The translations under genes were made by a program, and so were the position numbers. Shown here in pieces: positions 22,920 to 23,609 of a stretch of 23,609 bases of DNA. Origin of the DNA: JBKEDG01 sp047973085 (lineage in GTDB: Bacteria > Bacillota_I > Bacilli_A > JBKEDG01). The DNA is taken from positions 1 through 23,609 of the forward strand of contig JBKEBI010000054.1 in the NCBI GenBank assembly GCA_047973085.1, read 5' to 3'. Position 1 is the stretch's first letter. Each line of letters begins with the position of its first letter. The notes beneath the pieces were generated by a model. That model was not told where the DNA came from. It worked only from the letters and a program-made list of their open reading frames with translations, and ran no database searches.

Positions 22920-23609
22920 ATGTAAAAATCTATTATGATTTAATATAAATTTACCACTTTTATTATTTACATCAATATTTATAATAACAACTTTACCATA
23001 ACCCCTTATGGTAATAGCTTGTTTTTCACTTACTTCATATGTAAGTTTTTTTATTATTACAGAGTTAACAGTAACTTTTTCATTCTCAATTAATTTTTTA
23101 GCCTTACCTCTAGAAAGATGAAAAGTTTTTGCAACTACATTATCTAGTCTAAGTCCACTGCAAAAAGCCTTATATATATTATTATTTTCTTCAATAATAA
23201 CATCCTTGACTACTTCAAATGTAATAGGACATCTATTAATATATTGAGAATCATTAATTACTATATCAAATACTTCCTCAGCAATAACAACAATAAATGA
23301 ATTATCTACAAGAATAATATCTCCAAACATTCTTTCATCTATTCCCATATTTAAAAAATGCCATTTTACAGTTGGATGCCTAAGAGTATAAAATTTATTA
23401 GAAGAAGTGAGTTTTGTACATACAACCTTTAATTTAGGATTATTTATTTCAAAGATTGAAACTAAAGCTCTTTTTAATTTTGAGTCATTGTACCCTCCAT
23501 CAAAATAAACATTTAGTTTATTACCGCACATATAAACAAGTTCTTCTTGTTCTTTTAAAGTTAAAAATCGTGTTAAATAAACATGCTTTTCGTAATCATT
23601 ATTAACAAT
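22911..23609 (-). CDS. ylmH: YlmH-type S4 RNA-binding protein (N-terminus beyond window end)
   Basis: The reading frame stays open to the window edge: before the Met at 23531 it reads LTRFLTLKEQEELVYMCGNK, which aligns in pattern with the YlmH N-terminal region, so 23531 is not the true start. Middle block: HPTVKWHFLNMGIDERMFGDIIL, matching the YlmH pattern of GDI preceded by a leucine-rich helix. C-terminal S4 domain at about SGLRLDNVVAKTFHLSRGKA (RNA binding), then RGYGKVVI. YlmH proteins bind the 50S subunit and serve in ribosome-associated quality control, and are usually encoded in a cell-division cluster; whether that holds here lies outside the window. The last codons overlap the bidirectional terminator. 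Confidence 0.85.
   Translation of the reverse strand: MVNNDYEKHVYLTRFLTLKEQEELVYMCGNKLNVYFDGGYNDSKLKRALVSIFEINNPKLKVVCTKLTSSNKFYTLRHPTVKWHFLNMGIDERMFGDIILVDNSFIVVIAEEVFDIVINDSQYINRCPITFEVVKDVIIEENNNIYKAFCSGLRLDNVVAKTFHLSRGKAKKLIENEKVTVNSVIIKKLTYEVSEKQAITIRGYGKVVIINIDVNNKSGKFILNHNRFLHKK

Noticed and set aside
1..23609. CRISPR arrays, insertion sequences, prophage genes or attachment sites.
   Set aside because: No regularly spaced repeats, transposase, integrase or long terminal repeats were seen; the tRNA-Asn gene has no duplicated 3' end nearby.

Overview
The window looks like chromosome from a very AT-rich, low-GC Gram-positive anaerobe of the Bacillota that ferments amino acids. Four things point there. 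Genes carry AGGAGG-type ribosome binding sites and sigma-A-like promoters with frequent extended -10 elements. A secA-prfB-ftsE-ftsX run is present. A surface protein ends in a sortase-type tail. A selenocysteine-containing amino-acid reductase (Stickland fermentation) lies beside agmatine and ornithine genes. UGA is a normal stop and RF2 is encoded, so the mycoplasma code is excluded. I cannot name the genus.

Layout. Positions 1-4451 (minus strand) hold the housekeeping run secA, prfB, ftsE and the start of ftsX. A divergent gene (4645-5856) encodes an unknown membrane-anchored extracytoplasmic protein. It is followed by tRNA-Asn(GUU) with its own promoter and terminator. Positions 6102-8747 (minus) encode a large secreted M60/enhancin-type metallopeptidase with a cell-wall sorting tail; divergent from it is a small DUF2200 protein. 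Positions 9401-13855 (minus) are a complete agmatine deiminase operon: putrescine carbamoyltransferase, agmatine deiminase, agmatine/putrescine antiporter, carbamate kinase. It would turn agmatine into putrescine, ammonia, CO2 and ATP. An Lrp/AsnC-type regulator is divergent from it. Then come ornithine racemase (14631-15683, minus) and a four-gene minus-strand operon (15813-19318): an unknown 162-aa protein, GrdX, GrdE-type pyruvoyl proprotein and GrdB-type selenoprotein. The last forms the substrate-specific component B of a glycine/sarcosine/betaine reductase.

Positions 19692-22746 (plus) carry an asparagine-responsive T-box leader with two consecutive antiterminator/terminator units. It controls asnA and two tightly coupled downstream genes: an unrecognised 327-aa protein and a small kinase-like protein with a PEPCK/HPr-kinase-type P-loop. 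I consider this operon the best candidate for an undescribed system. Between it and a minus-strand YlmH-type S4 RNA-binding protein (cut by the window end) lies a compact candidate small RNA. It has a near-consensus promoter, four hairpins and C-rich unpaired segments.

Links between the parts: the tRNA-Asn at 5934 is the predicted type of ligand for the T-box at 19727, since anticodon GUU pairs with specifier AAC and discriminator G can wobble with the U of the UGGU bulge. The agmatine, ornithine and Grd modules together give an accessory island for using nitrogen compounds as energy sources and electron acceptors.
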